Position numbers and translations under genes: made by a program. Of a stretch of DNA of 64,000 bases, positions 48,273 to 60,340 are shown one piece after another. The DNA is from Diphasiastrum complanatum (lineage: Eukaryota; Streptophyta; Lycopodiopsida; Lycopodiales; Lycopodiaceae), in NCBI GenBank assembly GCA_029204225.1, contig CM055100.1, positions 58,958,975-59,022,974 on the forward strand, in the 5' to 3' direction. Position 1 is the first letter of the stretch. The number at the start of each line of letters is the position of its first letter. The notes below the pieces were generated by a model that saw only the letters and a program-made list of their open reading frames with translations, was not told the origin of the DNA and did no database searches.

Positions 48273-49246
48273 TGTTGGATTTATCTCCTTTATCTCTCCT
48301 AAATCCTACGTTAATCTATCTCCATTCATGCTATTGCATTTTTATTTGTGTTGTCACACAGTCTGCATATTTACATGTAAAATAAGACAGATGAATAAAA
48401 CACGACTGTTTGCATAAATACAAGTAAATTTTCACAGGCGAAAAAGGCGAACAAAAATGCAACACTGTTTTTTTACACGTAATTTGTGATAGGCAAAAAA
48501 AAAAGATGGCATTGCCCTACAAATGCCAATGCTGCCCTTATAAAAAAGCTAAGGTACCCTCCAAATCAGTTTTTAAGGCATTTGTCAAAATTTGACATTT
48601 TTCGCATTTTCACCAACGTTAATTTCAGTGAAGGCTGATGTCGTGGCCTTCTCACACTCATCCCCATGCACTGTGTAATCAAATTTGACAACGACAGTAG
48701 CCACCCACGATCTCCCACAGACAGCACATCCACTTTGTACTTTCTTCATCTGCACACCTATAAAATTATGTATATATCAAATACCATCTGCGTATTAAAA
48801 TATATACATCAGAGAAACAAGCAACAAGTATAACAACATCAAAAGCTTATCAGAGAGAGACGAAGTAGATGCTTTCGCGCATTGATTCTTTGTATTGTCA
48901 GTAATAGGCTTATCACCTTTTACAGATTGGATTAGCTTTGTGAAGCACGCGGTTTTGTCTGCTATTGTCTAGTGCTCACCTACATTATTGACCTGTATAT
49001 TTTGCTATACTTAATCTAATTACAACTTTGTTTGATCTGTGTTCAGATTTGTGTCAATATTGCTATGCTTTTCTACATTTTGTCTGACTTTCTTATTGCT
49101 TAATCTGGTAGTTTGTTCTTCGCGGATTATTATTACTTTAGCTGTTCGCGACTAATATTTAGTCTTGTCTTTCGCGAATGATTCGTGACTGATAATTTGT
49201 CTAGCTGTTCACGACAAATTATCTTTCTAATATTTTGTTGCTTAAT
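48273..49246 (+). mobile_element. LTR, copia family B (right copy)
   Basis: Follows the polypurine tract directly and matches 45531-46485. The last shared word is TTGCTTAAT. The next base run (GTTTGGCTACG) is unlike the sequence after the left copy. Confidence 0.9.
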
Positions 49247-49444
49247 GTTTGGCTACGTAATCAGATCAAACATGACTTCTAGCACTAACATTCTGTTCGT
49301 GTCTGATAGGCGTAGTCATGCTTATGAAAAGAGTGAGATAGCTCATTTTGTTGTGCACAAACACTTTCCTTTCGAGTTCGCTTCTTTTCGTGTTCGTTTC
49401 TTTTTGAGCTATTTTTTGTTTCTCACACCCCTCTTTCCCAACAA
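49247..49444 (+). other. Short spacer between the family B LTR and a copia gag tail
   Basis: Contains TTCGTGTTCGTTTC-like AT/CG words. No motif assigned. Confidence 0.3.
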
Positions 49445-50350
49445 TTGTCACAAGAAGGGTCATGCAGCCATAGAATGCTACTAGAACCCAAGGAACAGGC
49501 AACCTCAAGGCAAACGAGAGAAAAATAATAGTTCGTCCTATGTTGAAGAGCCAAGAAGCTCTAAGATGGGCAAAAAAAGATCGAATAACGAAAATTCGAC
49601 AGCCTATTTGTGTACAGATATGTGTGCAGCCTTGACATCTCACACACGAGAGGTGATTCTTGATGCAGGAGCAACCTCTCACTTCGTGACAGCGAGTTAA
49701 ATAATGTCTCACTTTTGAAGTACAGATCCTTTCAAATATATAGTTCTTGGAGATGGATCAAGACATCAAGTGAACGACATTGGTTCGTTGTGGCTCAACA
49801 AAGACCGATGACTAGACGATGTTTTATTCGTGCCAACACTGTAGCAAGACTTGTTATCAATCACAAGAATAGCAGACGCTGGGATGTGTGTGACATTTTT
49901 AGATGAAACATGCAATGTTGTTGATGCTAGCACCAACACACTTGTCACGCAAGGAAGACGAAAGGGGAACTTGTATCATCTGATGGTGCACCTACTAGTA
50001 GACCAAAGCACACCAAGTCCATGATTCGGCAGATGTTCTATGGCACAAAAGACTATGCCACATGAACCCAATGGCCTTATATCAGACAAGCCAACATGGA
50101 GCTGTCACAAGACTGAGCATCTTGAATGTAACAAATTCGATGGCCTGTGATGCATGCATGAAAGGGAAGATGTCTCGAACTCCATTCACCAAAGACTGCT
50201 ATAGAACAACAAGGATTCTGGAGTTGGTACATTTAGATATCTGTAGACCTTTCAATGTGATCTCAGTAGGTGGATCAAAATATTATATCACCTTCAGTGA
50301 TGACTACAACAAGTTCACCCGAGTCTACTTCGTTCACAACAAGTCACGAC
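49445..50350 (+). pseudogene. Copia fragment: knuckle, protease, pre-integrase, integrase start (family D relative)
   Basis: CHKKGHAAIECY (about 49448) is the second knuckle. The protease keeps an intact-looking VILDAGATSHFVT (about 49655). YIVLGDGSRHQVNDIGSLWL is nearly the same as in the 43.2 kb element. RKGNLYHLMVHLL, the MNPMALYQTSQHGAVTRLSI block, CDACMKGKMSRTPFTKDC and ILELVHLDICRPFN lead to SKYYITFSDDYNKFTRVYFV, ending at about 50350. A SINE-like head follows. Stops and frameshifts are present. Confidence 0.88.
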
Positions 50351-50367
50351 ACTCTAGAAACACAAAT

Positions 50368-50500
50368 GGATGGGTAGCTCAGTGGTAGAGCACCCCACCG
50401 AAATGGGGGAGGTCCTAGGTTCAGTCCCTAGCCTGCCGAGACCACATACACCAAGTGTAAAAACTTTTCACATGACAATGGGGCTAGCTCCCACATGTCT
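50368..50500 (+). mobile_element. tRNA-derived SINE-like element head
   Basis: The A box TAGCTCAGTGG (50375-50385) and B box GGTTCAGTCCC (50418-50428) are about 33 bases apart, the spacing of an internal RNA polymerase III promoter. The T arm folds (CTAGG/CCTAG), the anticodon stem is only CCCC/GGGG with an 8-base loop, and the acceptor stem is mostly mismatched. So it is a tRNA-like head, not a working tRNA. The body and end are not defined; 50500 is approximate. It sits where the copia integrase breaks off. Confidence 0.7.
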
Positions 50501-50819
50501 TATCAAAAGGAATATTTCTCTACCTTACTCTCATATAATGATTCTAAAAAGTTCATATTCACTACAAGTGATCAAGAGTGTAAGATAGATGGCATAAGAT
50601 CTATTCCATTCATTAAAGGAGTTTTGAGATCCAAAAAGACCCTTTAAGAATTTGTGCAAGATGTAGTTTATATTATTAAAATATTATAACACTAATACTT
50701 TTGACTTGATTGGTCCATGTATAAGAAAAAATTGAGAAAAAATATAAAAAGAATCTTTACAAAGGGTCTTTTTTGGATTTAGAACTCCTCTAATGGTATC
50801 TTGGATCTTCAAAAAGGAT

Positions 50820-51375
50820 ATATCTTGATAATGCTCTTTATGTACCATCCATCAAAATTTGTTGAGTGTTGGACAACTCATGGATAATGGATTAGATGTA
50901 CACTTCAAGCATGATATTTGTTCCATAATGAAGAATGAGAAGTGCATTGCTAATGGCATTAAGCGAGGAAGACTATTCAAGTTGGATGCTAATGTTGTCA
51001 TTGAAAGTGTGAGCATGGCAAGAAAGGAGTTTTCTCAAGTGGAGTTGTGGCACAAAAGGTTAGGCCATCCTAACTATCAAGCTATGGAGTCCATGATTTC
51101 CAAGGACATCGGGCTTCCCAAATCCATATCCAAGTGTGGCAAGCTTTGTCAAGCTTGTGGTCTATCCAAGACACATAAGCAACCATTTAAGAGAACTATA
51201 AATAGATTTTCCTCTCCTCTTGATCTTATACACTCGGATTACACTCATTTTCAAATGTATCTAATGGTGGAGCTTCTATGTATGTAACCTTCAAAGATGA
51301 TTGTTCAAGATACACATGGATCTATCTTTTGTGTAAGAAAAGCTTAGTGTATGCCTTAGAGAAACTTAGTGCCCG
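50820..51375 (+). pseudogene. Copia pre-integrase and integrase start
   Basis: NLLSVGQLMDNGLDVHF-type block at 50859, GRLFKLDANVV, ELWHKRLGHPNYQAMESM, CGKLCQACGLSKTHKQPF and PLDLIHSD (about 51230), then a frameshift into SNGGASMYVTFKDDCSRYTW. It is truncated after about 51375. Confidence 0.88.
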
Positions 51376-51380
51376 ACGAG

Positions 51381-51793
51381 TGTGATTTGATTACACTTTC
51401 TACCTCTTATTCACATTGGTTCACTCACTTTGACATCTACGACTCCTTAGAATCTGATCAAACGACAACTGTCTTTGACGTATGAGGAACAACATTATCA
51501 TACTACACCATCACCCAAAAATTTTGAACCAAACTTATTAGTGAAACTTATCAGCAGTAATACCACACCTTATCTAATCTATTTGACGGACTATACTCAT
51601 ATTTATTTGAGTATGAATTATTTTTTAGATCTTGTTGGTGGAAATGCTTGAGTTGTGATTATATTTCTACATTTGCATTCTCTTAGACTATTCTTGCTTA
51701 TAGTAGCCCATAATAACGGGAGAGTTGTTCCGCAACTATTTTCTTCTCTCTTCCTCCATTCACGTCCCGCCTCCAACAGATTGGAATCAGAGC
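51381..51793 (+). mobile_element. Candidate LTR followed by a degenerate tRNA-Met primer site
   Basis: TGTGATTTGATTAC to CTCCAACA (51778), then TGGAATCAGAGC at 51782-51793, two changes from the consensus primer site. No gag follows. No partner LTR identified. Confidence 0.5.
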
Positions 51794-53280
51794 TTAGTTC
51801 AACAAACTGAGAGATTGTTCTATTCTATTACTGTTAGTATGTTTTTTACTAGTAACTCTTTATCTTCTTCATCCAACGACTATGGGTTGCTACATGCAAA
51901 AATAATCTAATGAATGTAAATGCTAAGTTATAATTGCAGCTCAAGAACTTTGCCCAACAAGATCTTAATAAATCAATTCATACTATAAAAAAAAAGGTCA
52001 TATGAGTACAGTCCACCGAAGAGATCAGAAATGGTGTGAGGTATTATTGGAGATCATATTTAATGAGAAATTCAGTTTTGAAAAACTTAGATTGATTGTG
52101 TGATGAAAGTCGCAAGTTCCTCAAGCGTAAAAGACAACCATCGTTTGAACAAAAACTGAGGAGTATTGTTGTTATATTACGTTGAAGCATAACAATGAGT
52201 TACAACCAGAATGGCAACGTAACTTGTAGGCTCAAATTCATTCATCTCATGGATGAAGCATCACATAGAGTGTGCTATGAAGGTGCTTTTATACACCAGA
52301 TCTATGTATCTAATTACAATAAATGTTTCTCATCTAATTAAGTACTTTGTTGTACTCAGGGAGTAGTTGAACTACAATTACAAAATGACATCTGTACATT
52401 AAGTACATGGTTAGGTGACTCTAGATCATTGACATGGATGAGAGCTCGCATTTTCTCTCACTTCACTTTTTTCGAGAAGTGGCTGGAGATGTTTCTCGTT
52501 GAAAATAGATGACCTTTGCCCTTTTTCTCTCTTTTCACATTTTTCGTGAAGAGACAAAAAATCCAAAAAACTCGGAAAACCCAAAGGTGTTAAAAAACGG
52601 TTCATTTGTTGAAGTCACTGACACTTCGGTTGATGAACGAAGTTGTCAAAAAAGTCGGAGACTTCAAAGACTTCAGACACTTCGGATGTGGAAGAAGTCA
52701 GACATTTTGCTTGATGACTGAAGTTGTCAAAAATTCGGAGACTTCAGAGACTTCGATGGAAGTCGGACACTTCGGTTGATGGCTGAAGTTGTCAAAGAAG
52801 TCGAAGACTTCGATGTCAAGTGACTTGATTGTTGAAGAAGTCGAGGGTGATCAGGCCTTCGATGTTCTTTACGATGCTTTCACATCCGAATGTAGAAGTA
52901 GACGGGAATGGATACCCTTTGATGTAGATCAGTCGGAAAGTTGATGAAGTTGACTATAAAATAGTTTGGCTGTTTTGATGAAAATTAGCCAACCTTTGTG
53001 ATTCCTGCATGTATTAGATGAGTAGACATAAAACCAAAAAGAGGTTGCATCTAGTCCTAGATCATTGATAAAAAATGTGTAGGAAGAATCTTGAAATGAA
53101 AATAGTATCAGCAAGGAGGAAATTGTGAGTCCAACAAGGACAAATAAATGTATTTTCATTGGCTATCCTGATGAACACTATATTCTATCTTGTGTGTTAA
53201 TCTATATTTGTATATCTCCACTGTGTGGAGTTTACAAGATAGCTAAATAGAGAATTACAAGACAACTTAATGCTTAATCT
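51794..53280. other. No gene; holds an imperfect tandem repeat
   Basis: Unassigned apart from the repeat at 52630-52822. No coding frame with recognisable motifs. Confidence 0.4.
52630..52822. repeat. Imperfect tandem repeat, 3 copies of about 65-80 bp
   Basis: Copies begin near 52630, 52711 and 52776 at TTGATG(A/G)(A/C)(C/T)GAAGTTGTCAAA and contain GGAGACTTCA and (G)ACACTTCGG blocks. Confidence 0.75.
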
Positions 53281-53870
53281 CTAGTTAATTGTCTCTCCAG
53301 TAACGTTTCCTTTTGGCACACGAGCGTGGCAGCTTGATAGATGTTTGATAATCTTTTTTGGCACTTCAAATGTTGATAGGAGGTCCGATATGTCGGCGAG
53401 TGCCGATATGTCGGTGAGTGCCGATATGTCGGCCCTTACGAGAATGGCTGCTTTGTTTGCCCTTTCGAGAATGGTTGCTTTGTCGATCACTTTGGGGAAT
53501 GCCAGGGAATGGTTGCATGAGTTCACCATTTCCAACACTCCCTCTTGAACGATGCAACCTTCTTTTGTTCGTCCCATTCCCATTGATTTCCTATGTTTTA
53601 TAAACAATGGTTTGTCCAGCGGCTTGGTCAACAGGTCTGCAGTCATGTCTTATCAAATTTAATTCTAGCCCTTTTCCCCCTCTCTTACTCCTACGTACCA
53701 CAACTCTCTCCTCTCCTCTGATTTTATGTATTCAACATTGAGGTCTCCTTTCGAGATCAGGTTTCGAATATGATGGTACTTCAAAGGTATGTGCCTGGTT
53801 TTCGAATGGAAGACTGGATCTTGGGTTAGATATATGGCACTCTGAAATCCATCATCATGGTGATAGCAAG
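53281..53870 (-). mobile_element. Copia RNase H end and LTR start
   Basis: The minus frame gives QSAIYLTQDPVFHSKTRHIP and LKYHHIRNLISKGDLNVEY (about 53720-53840), then MTADLLTKPLDKPLF (about 53600-53646). A purine tract CAAGAGGGAG precedes an LTR start TGTTGGAAATGG at about 53546. The LTR contains an 18-bp triplicate at about 53385-53440. Confidence 0.8.
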
Positions 53871-54245
53871 CTCACACGTGTGGGAAATGTTCCTCAAGTG
53901 TGAATGATCTTGTTAAGCTTTGTGTTTAGCACATAAATTGATTCTAGATTGAATGCCAAGATCTAGTACAAAATTTTATGGCTAAATCACAATCTAGCAT
54001 GCTAAGAATCAAAGAATGATTGCTTTGAAAAACAAAAGAGAAGAAGTACAAGAATTTAATGCATTTGCGTAAGCCTCTACTCGAGTTAGAGAGAGAAAGA
54101 GAGATCAATATCTAAGCAAATAATAGTATAGATCCAAATTGACATAAAATAGCTTCAAAGCTTGGTTCTTCATAAAAAATTATGAGAGAGCCTTCACATA
54201 TTTATGGAGATTGGAGTAGCTTGAGGTAGAACCATCTCTCTCCAA
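53871..54245 (-). mobile_element. LTR-like sequence downstream of a copia pol fragment
   Basis: Contains CACACGTGTG and AAGTGTGAA words like those in family C LTRs (2.4 and 34.0 kb), in minus orientation. The match is partial and no termini were defined. Confidence 0.4.
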
Positions 54246-54248
54246 CTT

Positions 54249-55575
54249 TCATCCACATCTAAAAGTGAGAACTAGAGAACTAGTGACATTTGTCACTTTA
54301 CATGCATGCATTTCGGTTTCTTCAACTAAATTGATACAACTTCCTGTTAGGATAATATCATCAACATAAATGAGAAGAATGACAATATCATTATCATAAA
54401 ACTTGACATACAAGAAAGGATCATAGGTACTAGGTGAGACAAGGAAGGTGTTAAGTCGAGAATACCATGATCTTGGTGCTTGCAGTCCATAGAGACTTTT
54501 GAAGAGCAAGCAAACTTTGATCTTGTTTTGGATGAACTCAAGGGGTTGATCCATATAAATTTCTTCTTCTAGATATCCATTAAAAAATGCATTTGAGACA
54601 TCTAGTTGAAAAACTTGCCATTTGAAAAAACAAGCAATATAAATGATGATTCTAATTGATACCATCTTTGCAACTGGAGCAAAATTCTCCTCATAATCAA
54701 GTCCATAAACTTGAGCAAAATGCTTTGCACAAAGTCTTGCCTTGTACTTGTTGATTGTGCCATCTTGATTATATATGACTCAAAAAACCCATTTGCAACC
54801 AATAGTGTGCTTGTTGGATGGAAGATTCACAAGACGTTCCCATGTCTTGTTGGCAATCAATGCATCATATTCCTCCTCCATGGTTAGAAACCATTCTTTT
54901 GAGTTGAGTGCATCATATACATCCTTTGGCTCTTCATGTGAAACAAAATATGCATAATTAGTGGAGTTAAGTTCCACTTCTTTGCCTTTATCTCCATATG
55001 TAAGCCTCTTAGGCTTGGATCTTTCTCTTTGTGATCTCCTTGGTGAAAAAATTCGAGGTGACTCCTCCTCAATTCTCGGCCCCATCTCTCCATGATAATC
55101 TTCAAGGGTGATGATAGGAGAATCCTTTTGAGAATCTTTGATCTCGGCCTCATCAAAGATGTATTTTTGATTCTCATGAGAAATAACATCTGTACTCTCA
55201 ACTGTAATTGAGGTAGAGGGAACATAAATTCTGTATGTCTTCTTATTGGATGAGTATCCAACCATGGGTTTAACTAAATTTGGATCATCTCTTTTCCTTG
55301 TTTCCAAGGGTACATGAACAAAGCAAGCACATCCAAAAACTTTAAGGTGATCAACTTTAGGTTTTCTTTTTAAACAAGAATTCATATGGTGATCTTCCTA
55401 CAAGTGCATTGTAAGGTAATCTTTTGCACAAATAATTTGCACAATTAATTGCTTCTCCCCAATATTCAATAGGCAAAGAAGCTTCAACTCGAATTGCTTT
55501 AGCACATTCAAATAGAGATCGATTTTTTCTTTTGGTAACTTCATTTTGAGATGGAGAATGAGCACAAGAAAACTC
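54249..55575 (-). pseudogene. Copia pol: integrase end, connector and RT, degenerate
   Basis: Read leftward. SPSQNEVTKRKNR (about 55545) is the integrase end, followed by PIEYWGEAINCANYLCKRLP. Then come VFGCACFVHVPLETRKRD, KPMVGYSSNKKTYRIY and RSQRERSKPKRLTYGD. The RT begins at EWFLTMEEEYDALIANKTWE, TIGCKWVF, a stop near 54780, then YKARLCAKHFAQVYGLDYEE and WQVFQLDVSNAFFNGYLEEE. It continues with LFKSLYGLQAPRSWY and catalytic YVDDIILTG (about 54350). It stops at 54249 before RNase H. Confidence 0.92.
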
Positions 55576-55762
55576 TCACAATAACATATCGCCCACGTCT
55601 GACGTATGTTAAAAAATTTTATAATCCGTCGCAATCCGACAAGTCGAAATACGACGTGTCCCAGTAAAAAAATCCGAAAATCAGAGTCCGGCGATCGGAA
55701 TATATGGGCGACAACCAATTTTTGAAAGGCACTGACATTCAAACGTGGATATGACCTATTAA

Positions 55763-55989
55763 TGTTGACAACTGTTACCAGCTGTAATTAGCCGTAGGCT
55801 AGTCTATTAGTCTATTCGTAGGTTTTCTCTCTCTATTAGGGTTCAGGATTTATATGTACATTTTATATTCAGTATGATAGAGAGAGAGAAGTTAGTGTGA
55901 TAGAGTGATAGTGCGTGTTCTTCTTCAGCCTCCCTGCTTGGTAATTGCTTATGGTAAATGCTTGATGTTGCATATCTGATTGTTTGACA
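55763..55989 (+). mobile_element. 5' LTR of copia family E (227 bp)
   Basis: TGTTGACAACTG to TTTGACA with TG/CA ends. Followed at once by the primer site. Contains a (AG)-rich segment near 55880. Confidence 0.8.
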
Positions 55990-56001
55990 TGGTATTAGAG
56001 C
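55990..56001 (+). promoter_or_regulatory. Copia primer binding site, one change from consensus
   Basis: TGGTATTAGAGC; the usual plant sequence is TGGTATCAGAGC. Directly abuts the LTR. Confidence 0.85.
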
Positions 56002-56477
56002 AACGACAATCATGTGTGCCTGATCAGTGGATACAGCTTGTCACAGGCTCTGGAATGAAGTGACAAAGTCCTTCATAGGAGGTGAAAGCTTGGAGAGACA
56101 AAAATGGTTGGAAGATATCCTTCTTGGTGTACTTTGCAGGTTTTGGAGCTCGCAGTTATCAGTGGGGAACGAAGACATAGTCTCGGAGGCATTGAAAAGG
56201 CCAGGGATTGCAACAGACAGATTGAAAATATGTTGATTGGAAATTTTTTTACAATATTTCTTTTTTGACTTTGTGAAAAGTGCCATTTGTCAGAGAGCTG
56301 TGCCAAGAAATCTCTCATCTGTTTGTTTGGGATACTGTAAATCACACCAGACAGTGTCTAGTACTGCCATTTAGAGTTTTGAGGCTTCATACTTTTCACA
56401 GTACTGATTTCTGTTTCTAACGATCACTTGCTTCAAAATCTTTGTTGTTATAATCTCTCTATTTTTCATCTTATTTG

Positions 56478-56705
56478 TACCAATATCGGATCCACGGGAA
56501 CGAGTTAGAGAGAATTTAAAAAAGTCGTACGTCCTCGCGTCGCTCCAATATCGCATGTCCGTACCAATATCGGATCCACGCAAGCAAGCTAGAGAAATTT
56601 CAAAAAGTCGTACATCCTTGCGCATATCGCATGCCCGTACCAATATCGGATCCACGCGAGCGAGCTAGAAAGAATTTCAAAAAGTCGTGAATCCTCGCGC
56701 AGTTT
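56478..56705 (+). repeat. Three tandem copies of a 76-84 bp unit in the copia leader
   Basis: Units begin TACCAATATCGGATCCACG at 56478, 56562 and 56638. Each contains GAGCTAGA and TTTCAAAAAGTCGT. They lie between the primer site and gag, in the region expected to hold packaging signals. Confidence 0.9.
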
Positions 56706-56823
56706 CGATATTAGGTGTACAACAAAAAAGATTATTATACAGTTTTGTGGCATGATAAAATTTGGAGACAAGTTGTGTGCTCAGATTGAGCCATTTTTGT
56801 GATCTGGACTCGTCTATCCAATA

Positions 56824-57840
56824 ATGGCAACTCTAAGCGAGAGTGTCCTCAATGAGTCAAGCAAATTGGAAGGAGCCGACAACTATGCAGTTTGGAAATT
56901 CAAACTGAAGAACATTTTGATGGAAAAGGAGCTATGGGAGATCGTGACAAGTGAAGAGACAAGGCCATTGATTGAAAAAGATCGGGCATTTGACAGGAGA
57001 AAACGAAAAGCACAAAATGTCATCAACTTATTAGTTAGAGATGCAATTATTCCCTACATTTCGGATTCAGAAGGACCAAAAGAAGCATGGGATATGTTGA
57101 AGGCATTGTTTGAGACCACAAATACATCTCAAGTGCTATTCATGAAGACGAAGTTGCACACATTGCGGATGGATGATGGTGCAACTGTTGCTGATCACCT
57201 ATTGAAGATCAAAGAGATTCGTGACCAATTAGCAGCAGTTGGAGAGCGAGTACAAGATCGTGAGATTGTGCAGTTGACATTGAATAGTTTGAGTGAGTCA
57301 CATCAGATGTTTGAGGATAGCCACACGAGAAAATCTTCCAACTTATGAAGAGTTAGGTGGATTGCTTTTGTAGGAAGAACAACGTCAAGAGAACTTGAGT
57401 CATCGCAATAGGGGATTTGATCAAGCTCTTGCAGTTAGGGGACGTGGTGGTAGATTTGGTCATGGAAGACACCAATCAAGAGGTGGAAACTCAAATCGTG
57501 GGTCATTCCAACAATTTCAAGAACAATCCAATGATGGCCCGAATCGAGGCAATTGGAATCAAGGCCGAGGTCAAGGACGCGGCTATTCCAGACAAAATAA
57601 ACCTAGAAATTGTAGATATTGCAACAAACCTGGCCACTGGGAGCGTGAATGCGTCAAGAAACAGGAGGAGATGAAACAAAGAAAAGACAAAGGGCAAGTG
57701 GAAAATTATGCTGATCAACATCATTTTGATGATTATCATTATGAAAACAATTATATTGATCAACATCAATACCTGATGATCAATATGAGGATGATACAAG
57801 TGAGAGCTCAAAATTGTTCATTACAACATTACTGACAAGT
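56824..57840 (+). pseudogene. Copia family E gag with CCHC knuckle, one frameshift
   Basis: MATLSESVLNESSKLEGADN begins the frame, followed by YAVWKFKLKNILMEKELWEI, AWDMLKALFETTNTSQVLFM and EIVQLTLNSLSESHQMFEDS. A frameshift near 57320 and a TAG at about 57370 break the end of the core. It resumes with RGRGGRFG repeats (Arg/Gly-rich) and CRYCNKPGHWEREC (about 57610). The same family occurs in SPRTN intron 6. Confidence 0.93.
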
Positions 57841-60050
57841 GATGAAACCAAGAATACCTAGTACATTGATAGTGGTGCATCCAAGCACATGACTTCAAGG
57901 AAAGAGTGGTTTTCAGAACTCAAGGAAACTCACAATGGTGATAAAGTTGGACAAGCCGATGGCAAATTGCTATCTGTTAAAGGAGATGGAGTGGTACTAG
58001 TGAAGTTAGCCATTAGAAAGATAAAGCATATAAGCAACGTGCAATATGTACCTAGTTTAGCTAACAATCTACTATCTGTTGGGACGATGGCTGATCAACA
58101 ACTCAGGGTTGAGTTTGACAGTGACAAATGTCTTGTCAAAGACATCAAGAATCACTACAAAGTGATTGCTATAGGAGCTAGAGTCAACGGGAATCGACTC
58201 TACAAATTGAATGCGAGATCTTTTACTCAAGCTATGGTAATCATTGTTGATAGTCTAAGTGACCTTTGGCATCAAAGGTTTGGTCATATTAGCGCTCAAA
58301 GCTTGCAAATCCTTAAAAGAGGTAATCTAGTTGTTGGATTGCCTGATATCTCTTTTGAAAGAAAAATTTGTGAGGGTTGCATTTTGGAAAAATAGCATAG
58401 AGAGAGATTTCCTAAAGATGGAGCAAGAAGAGCCAATGGCATTCTTGATCTTGTTCATAGTGATCTGTGTGGATCAATACAAACTAGGTCCATTAGTGGT
58501 TGTTACGATTTCATCACATTCATTGATGACTATAGTAGACATATTTGGATTTATTTCATAAGCAAGAAATCTGATGCTTTTGCCAAGTTTAGAGAGGTCA
58601 AGGCTCTATTAAGACTCTCAGATCAGATGGTGGCGGTGAGTATTTTTCAGTAGAGTTCACAAATTTTTGCAAGGATCAGGGGATCAAGAGACAAACTATT
58701 GCACCCTATTCACCGCAACAGAATGGAGTTGCAGAATGGAAAAACAGATCCATTGTGGAGATGGCTAGGGCAATGCTTAAGAGCAAGGGTTTTCCAAATA
58801 CTTTTTGGGCAGAAGCATGCAACACAGCTACTCATATCTTGAATCGGTGTCCTATAAAGTCCGTGGAGGGTAAGACACCTTACAAAGCTTTTATTGGAAA
58901 GAAACCTAATGTTTCTCATTTATGAGTATTTGGTTGTGATGCTTACGCTCATGTGCCTGATGAAAAATGAAAGAAGCTTGATGCTAAAGCTGTTAAGTGT
59001 ATTTTCCTTGGATATGATGAAAGAGCCAAGGCATACAAGATGTATGACATAGATGCACAAAAGATCGTGATTTCCAGAGATGTTACTTTTGATGAGACGG
59101 GTCAAAATGACCAAATAAAATTGACAATTGATTCCTTTGATGATAAAGACAAAGTACAGGTGAAGAAAGAAGTTGGTGTCGATGTGGAAGAGCCAATGGA
59201 AAAAGACAGGGTTAATAATGAGACTCCTAGAGAGTGCCTAAGTGGTACTTGTCAATAACAGGTGATGGTAATAAGGGAGATACTCCTGAATCAAGTGAGC
59301 AGGGAGAGCTTAGGAGATCAAACAGAAATCGAAAACCTCCAAATCGACTAGAGATGAATCTAGCCCTAATGGGATCCATCTTAACGGCTCAAGAACCTAA
59401 AACTTTCAATGAAGCAAAGGAACACAAGGAGTGGCATGCAGCTATGGAAACAGAAATGGAGGCTATATTGAAGAACAAAACGTGGGACTTGGTTGAGCTA
59501 CCTGATGGTAAGACGCCTATCACATGTAAGTGGATCTACAAGACGAAGTATGGAGTGGATGGGCAACTCAACAAGTACAAGACATGACTAGTTGCAAGAG
59601 GTTCTGACCAGCAGGAAGGTATAGACTTTGAAGAGACCTTCACACCTGTAGCCAAAATGGTAACTATTCGTTCTATCATTGCAATTTCTACCTTCTATGG
59701 TTGGAAAATCCAGCAAATGGACGTCAAATCTGCTTTTCTTAATGGAGTATTGGATGAAGAGGTATATTTAGAGCAACCTCAAGGGCTTGTTGAGCCAGGG
59801 AGAGATCATTTGGTTTGTAAACCCAACAAAGCCATATATGGATTGAAGCAAGCACCACGAGCATGGTACTCTTGCATTGATGAGCACTTCAAGCGAAGGA
59901 GAATGGTAAAGAGTGATGCTGATTCTAATCTTTACATTCTAAGACAAGATTCAGATATAATGCTCATTGTCTTGTACATGGATGATTTGATTATTACAGG
60001 AAGTAATGAGAGGTTAATTAAAACATACAAAATGAAAATACCAAAAATAG
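57841..60050 (+). pseudogene. Copia family E pol: PR, IN, RT; truncated before RNase H
   Basis: Protease YIDSGASKHMTS (about 57864) is intact in sequence. NLLSVGTMADQQL, RLYKLNARSFT and LWHQRFGHISAQS form the pre-integrase. IN: LDLVHSDLCGSIQTRS, FITFIDDYSRHIWIYFI, LRSDGGGEYF, YSPQQNGVAEWKNRS and FLGYDERAKAYKMYD, with several frameshifts. RT: EWHAAMETEMEAILKNKTWD, TCKWIYKTKYG, a stop at 59585-59587, VARGSDQQEGIDFEETF, QQMDVKSAFLNGVLDEE and catalytic YMDDLIITG (about 59985). It ends near 60050. Confidence 0.93.
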
Positions 60051-60071
60051 TCCTATTTCTCGTTCCGTTGT

Positions 60072-60340
60072 ATGCATCTAAGATCTGGTAGGAGATTATC
60101 CACCTTGAATCTCCCTGAACTCGAGGAATTTGTCAATGTACCGATCAAAATATTACCTGAACCCGATGACATAGATCCACCCCCGATGGACAATCCTAGG
60201 TCGTTTGTACCCCACGCAGTCCAGAACTTCCCCAAGATCGACAATCCGAGGTTTGATGACAAGGGAGATCCGTGACAATTCCTACAGATCTACACCCAAG
60301 CTGTAGAGCCTACGGAGATGACAGCCCGCAAGACATTAGG
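60072..60340 (+). pseudogene. Gypsy gag start, truncated
   Basis: MHLRSGRRLSTLNLPELEEF, FVPHAVQNFPKIDNPRFDDK and QFLQIYTQAVEPTEMTA. The MxLRSGR start matches the gypsy gag at 28853. Homology ends near 60340. Confidence 0.75.

Noticed and set aside
50368-50438. A functional tRNA gene
   Set aside because: The acceptor stem is mostly mismatched and the anticodon stem has four pairs with an 8-base loop; a SINE head or tRNA relic fits better.
52630-52822. CRISPR-like repeat array
   Set aside because: Repeats are imperfect, have no unique spacers of constant length, and the sequence is eukaryotic.
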